DNA of 6,915 bases from Actinomycetota bacterium. GTDB taxonomy: Bacteria; Actinomycetota; Acidimicrobiia; IMCC26256; BP-133. Positions 5,940 through 6,915 of the stretch are shown one piece after another. The position numbers and the translations under genes were made by a program. Each line of letters starts with the position of its first letter. The first letter of the stretch is position 1. The stretch is taken from NCBI GenBank assembly GCA_030838815.1, contig JAUZEX010000360.1, positions 1 through 6,915 on the forward strand, written 5' to 3'. Under the pieces are notes generated by a model. The model was given only the letters and a program-made list of their open reading frames with translations. It was not told the origin of the DNA and did not search any database.

Positions 5940-6915
5940 GGCAGCCGGATCCCGCACGACCGCGTGGTGGCCGCCGTCCGGCCGCTAGCGGACGCCGGAG
6001 CAGCGCGAGGCATCCCGTCGGCCACCGTTCCCGACGCCGCCCCTTCCGGTGAGCCCGCCGCTCTGAACAGCCCCGGAGCGGCGGGGGCCGGGACGGCGGC
6101 GGCGCCAGGCGCCCCGGCACCGGTGACCGGTGGCTTCCAATCCTCCGGCGCCGTCGCGACGCCGACCGGAGGCGCCGCGGCCACTTCGGGCGGATCGAAT
6201 ACCGCTCCGGCCAAGGCCGTGACCACGACCCGACCCTCAGGCCACCCGACCGCCCCGGCCACCCCCGCCGCCCCCGGCAATCCGGTGGCCAAGGCGCCGC
6301 TGGTCATCGGGAACGTCAGCACCCGGGCCGGAGTCATCGGCGGCCAGTTCGTGATGGGGGTGGAGACGATCCAGGCCTGGGTGGCGAACGTCAACGCCCA
6401 CGGAGGGTTGGGCGGCCGGTCGCTCAAGCTGATCTCGGCCGACGACGGCAACGATTCCGCCCGCCACCAGGCCCTCGTCAAGGACATGGTCGAGAACCGG
6501 GGCGTCATCGCCTTCGTCGGCAACTTCGCGCCCTTCTCCATGTCCAAGGCGACCACGACCTACCTCGAGCAGAAGCGGGTCCCGGTCGTGGGTGGCGACC
6601 TGGTGTTCGACATCTGGTGGGAGAGCGCGATGCTGTTCCCGTCTTCCGCCCATGCTCGCTTCCTGGCCTGGACCGAACTGGTCAACGGGGCCCGCTTCGC
6701 CAAAGGGAAGAAGAAGCTCGGCACGCTCGTGTGCCGCGAAGTCCCGCAGTGCAGCGGCTGGGCCCGCTATACCTGGGACGATGGCTACGGAAAGGCGGCC
6801 GGATTTGAACCCGTCTACCGAGGCGAATCGTCGCTGGCGCAACCCGACTTCACCGCCGAATGCCTCCAAGCCCAACGGGCCGGCGTGGAGGTCCTGCTCC
6901 TGCAGACGGACTCCG
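5865..6915 (+). CDS. ABC transporter substrate-binding lipoprotein, LivJ/LivK type (Peripla_BP_6), 3' truncated by window
   Basis: An open frame without stops runs from TTG 5865 through the window end (350 codons visible). Residues 1-11 are basic, followed by a hydrophobic stretch IALVAALCFAGSA and Cys25, a likely lipid-attachment site. Residues 26 to about 145 form a low-complexity Ala/Pro/Thr/Gly/Ser linker. From residue 146 the fold is a type I periplasmic binding domain: APLVIGNVSTR, then GVETIQAWVANVNAHGGLGG, LISADDGND, VIAFVGNF, and RVPVVGGD. Cys290 and Cys296 could form a disulfide. Such proteins capture amino acids, but in catabolic clusters also aromatic acids and other carboxylates, for Liv-type importers. 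The gene starts 11 bases after the alpha subunit stop and is probably in the same transcript, suggesting uptake of the pathway substrate. Family is clear; ligand is unknown. The remainder of the gene and any permease or ATPase genes lie beyond the window. Confidence 0.87.
   Translation, partial: MRLRTGGARVRIALVAALCFAGSACGSRIPHDRVVAAVRPLADAGAARGIPSATVPDAAPSGEPAALNSPGAAGAGTAAAPGAPAPVTGGFQSSGAVATPTGGAAATSGGSNTAPAKAVTTTRPSGHPTAPATPAAPGNPVAKAPLVIGNVSTRAGVIGGQFVMGVETIQAWVANVNAHGGLGGRSLKLISADDGNDSARHQALVKDMVENRGVIAFVGNFAPFSMSKATTTYLEQKRVPVVGGDLVFDIWWESAMLFPSSAHARFLAWTELVNGARFAKGKKKLGTLVCREVPQCSGWARYTWDDGYGKAAGFEPVYRGESSLAQPDFTAECLQAQRAGVEVLLLQTDS
5943..6299 (+). other. Low-complexity Ala/Pro/Thr/Gly linker region of the binding lipoprotein
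   Basis: About 119 codons between the lipidated Cys and the binding domain encode mostly Ala, Pro, Gly, Thr, Ser and Val, with almost no bulky hydrophobics. It is likely a disordered tether holding the binding domain away from the membrane. At DNA level it is irregularly repetitive GC-rich sequence, including a tandem ACCGGTG pair at 6119-6132. Linkers of this kind are common in actinobacterial lipoproteins, though this one is long. Confidence 0.7.

Noticed and set aside
3886..6120. A 744-codon uninterrupted open frame on the minus strand.
   Set aside because: It is in exact antiparallel codon register with the oxygenase beta and alpha genes. It stays open because those GC-rich genes lack TTA, CTA and TCA codons in that register. 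Its translation is Arg/Pro/Gly/Glu-rich with no recognisable domain, while the + strand has complete enzyme motifs.

Overview
The window is GC-rich throughout, with strong G/C preference at third codon positions. It reads as one co-directional (+) gene cluster with almost no intergenic space. The codon use, GTG/TTG starts, short overlaps and a LivK-type lipoprotein with a long Ala/Pro/Thr/Gly-rich linker all suggest a high-GC actinobacterium. An acidimicrobial or related environmental lineage is possible, but the sequence does not allow a firm placement. No RNA genes, insertion sequences, CRISPR arrays, promoters or terminators were recognised. No gene-free stretch exceeds about 30 bases.

Layout, all on +: the 3' end of an amidohydrolase-2 (ACMSD-like) gene (1-168); an SDR dehydrogenase (177-998); a 4-coumarate-CoA-ligase-like acyl-CoA synthetase (995-2545); a fumarylacetoacetate-hydrolase (FAH) family protein (2551-3408); a small single-domain cupin (3405-3875); the beta subunit (3901-4464) and then the alpha subunit (4492-5853) of a Rieske ring-hydroxylating oxygenase; and the 5' part of a branched-chain-amino-acid-type ABC substrate-binding lipoprotein (5865 to the window end). 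The lipoprotein starts at TTG and runs off the window.

Taken together this looks like a catabolic operon for an aromatic or alicyclic carboxylic compound. An ABC importer (only its binding protein is visible) would capture the substrate. The Rieske oxygenase would hydroxylate the ring and the SDR would oxidise a diol or alcohol. The CoA ligase would activate a carboxylate. The cupin might be a metal-dependent ring-cleavage enzyme or isomerase, the FAH protein would hydrolyse or decarboxylate a diketo-type product, and the amidohydrolase would perform a further decarboxylation or hydrolysis. The family assignments are well supported by motifs. The order of steps and the substrate are inference.

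The points most worth a second look are: a complete catalytic set in FAH next to an intact minimal cupin; a beta-before-alpha oxygenase with no ferredoxin or reductase in view; a CoA ligase in a Rieske oxygenase operon; an Asn where amidohydrolases usually carry the conserved Asp; and a TTG-started lipoprotein with a linker of about 120 residues.
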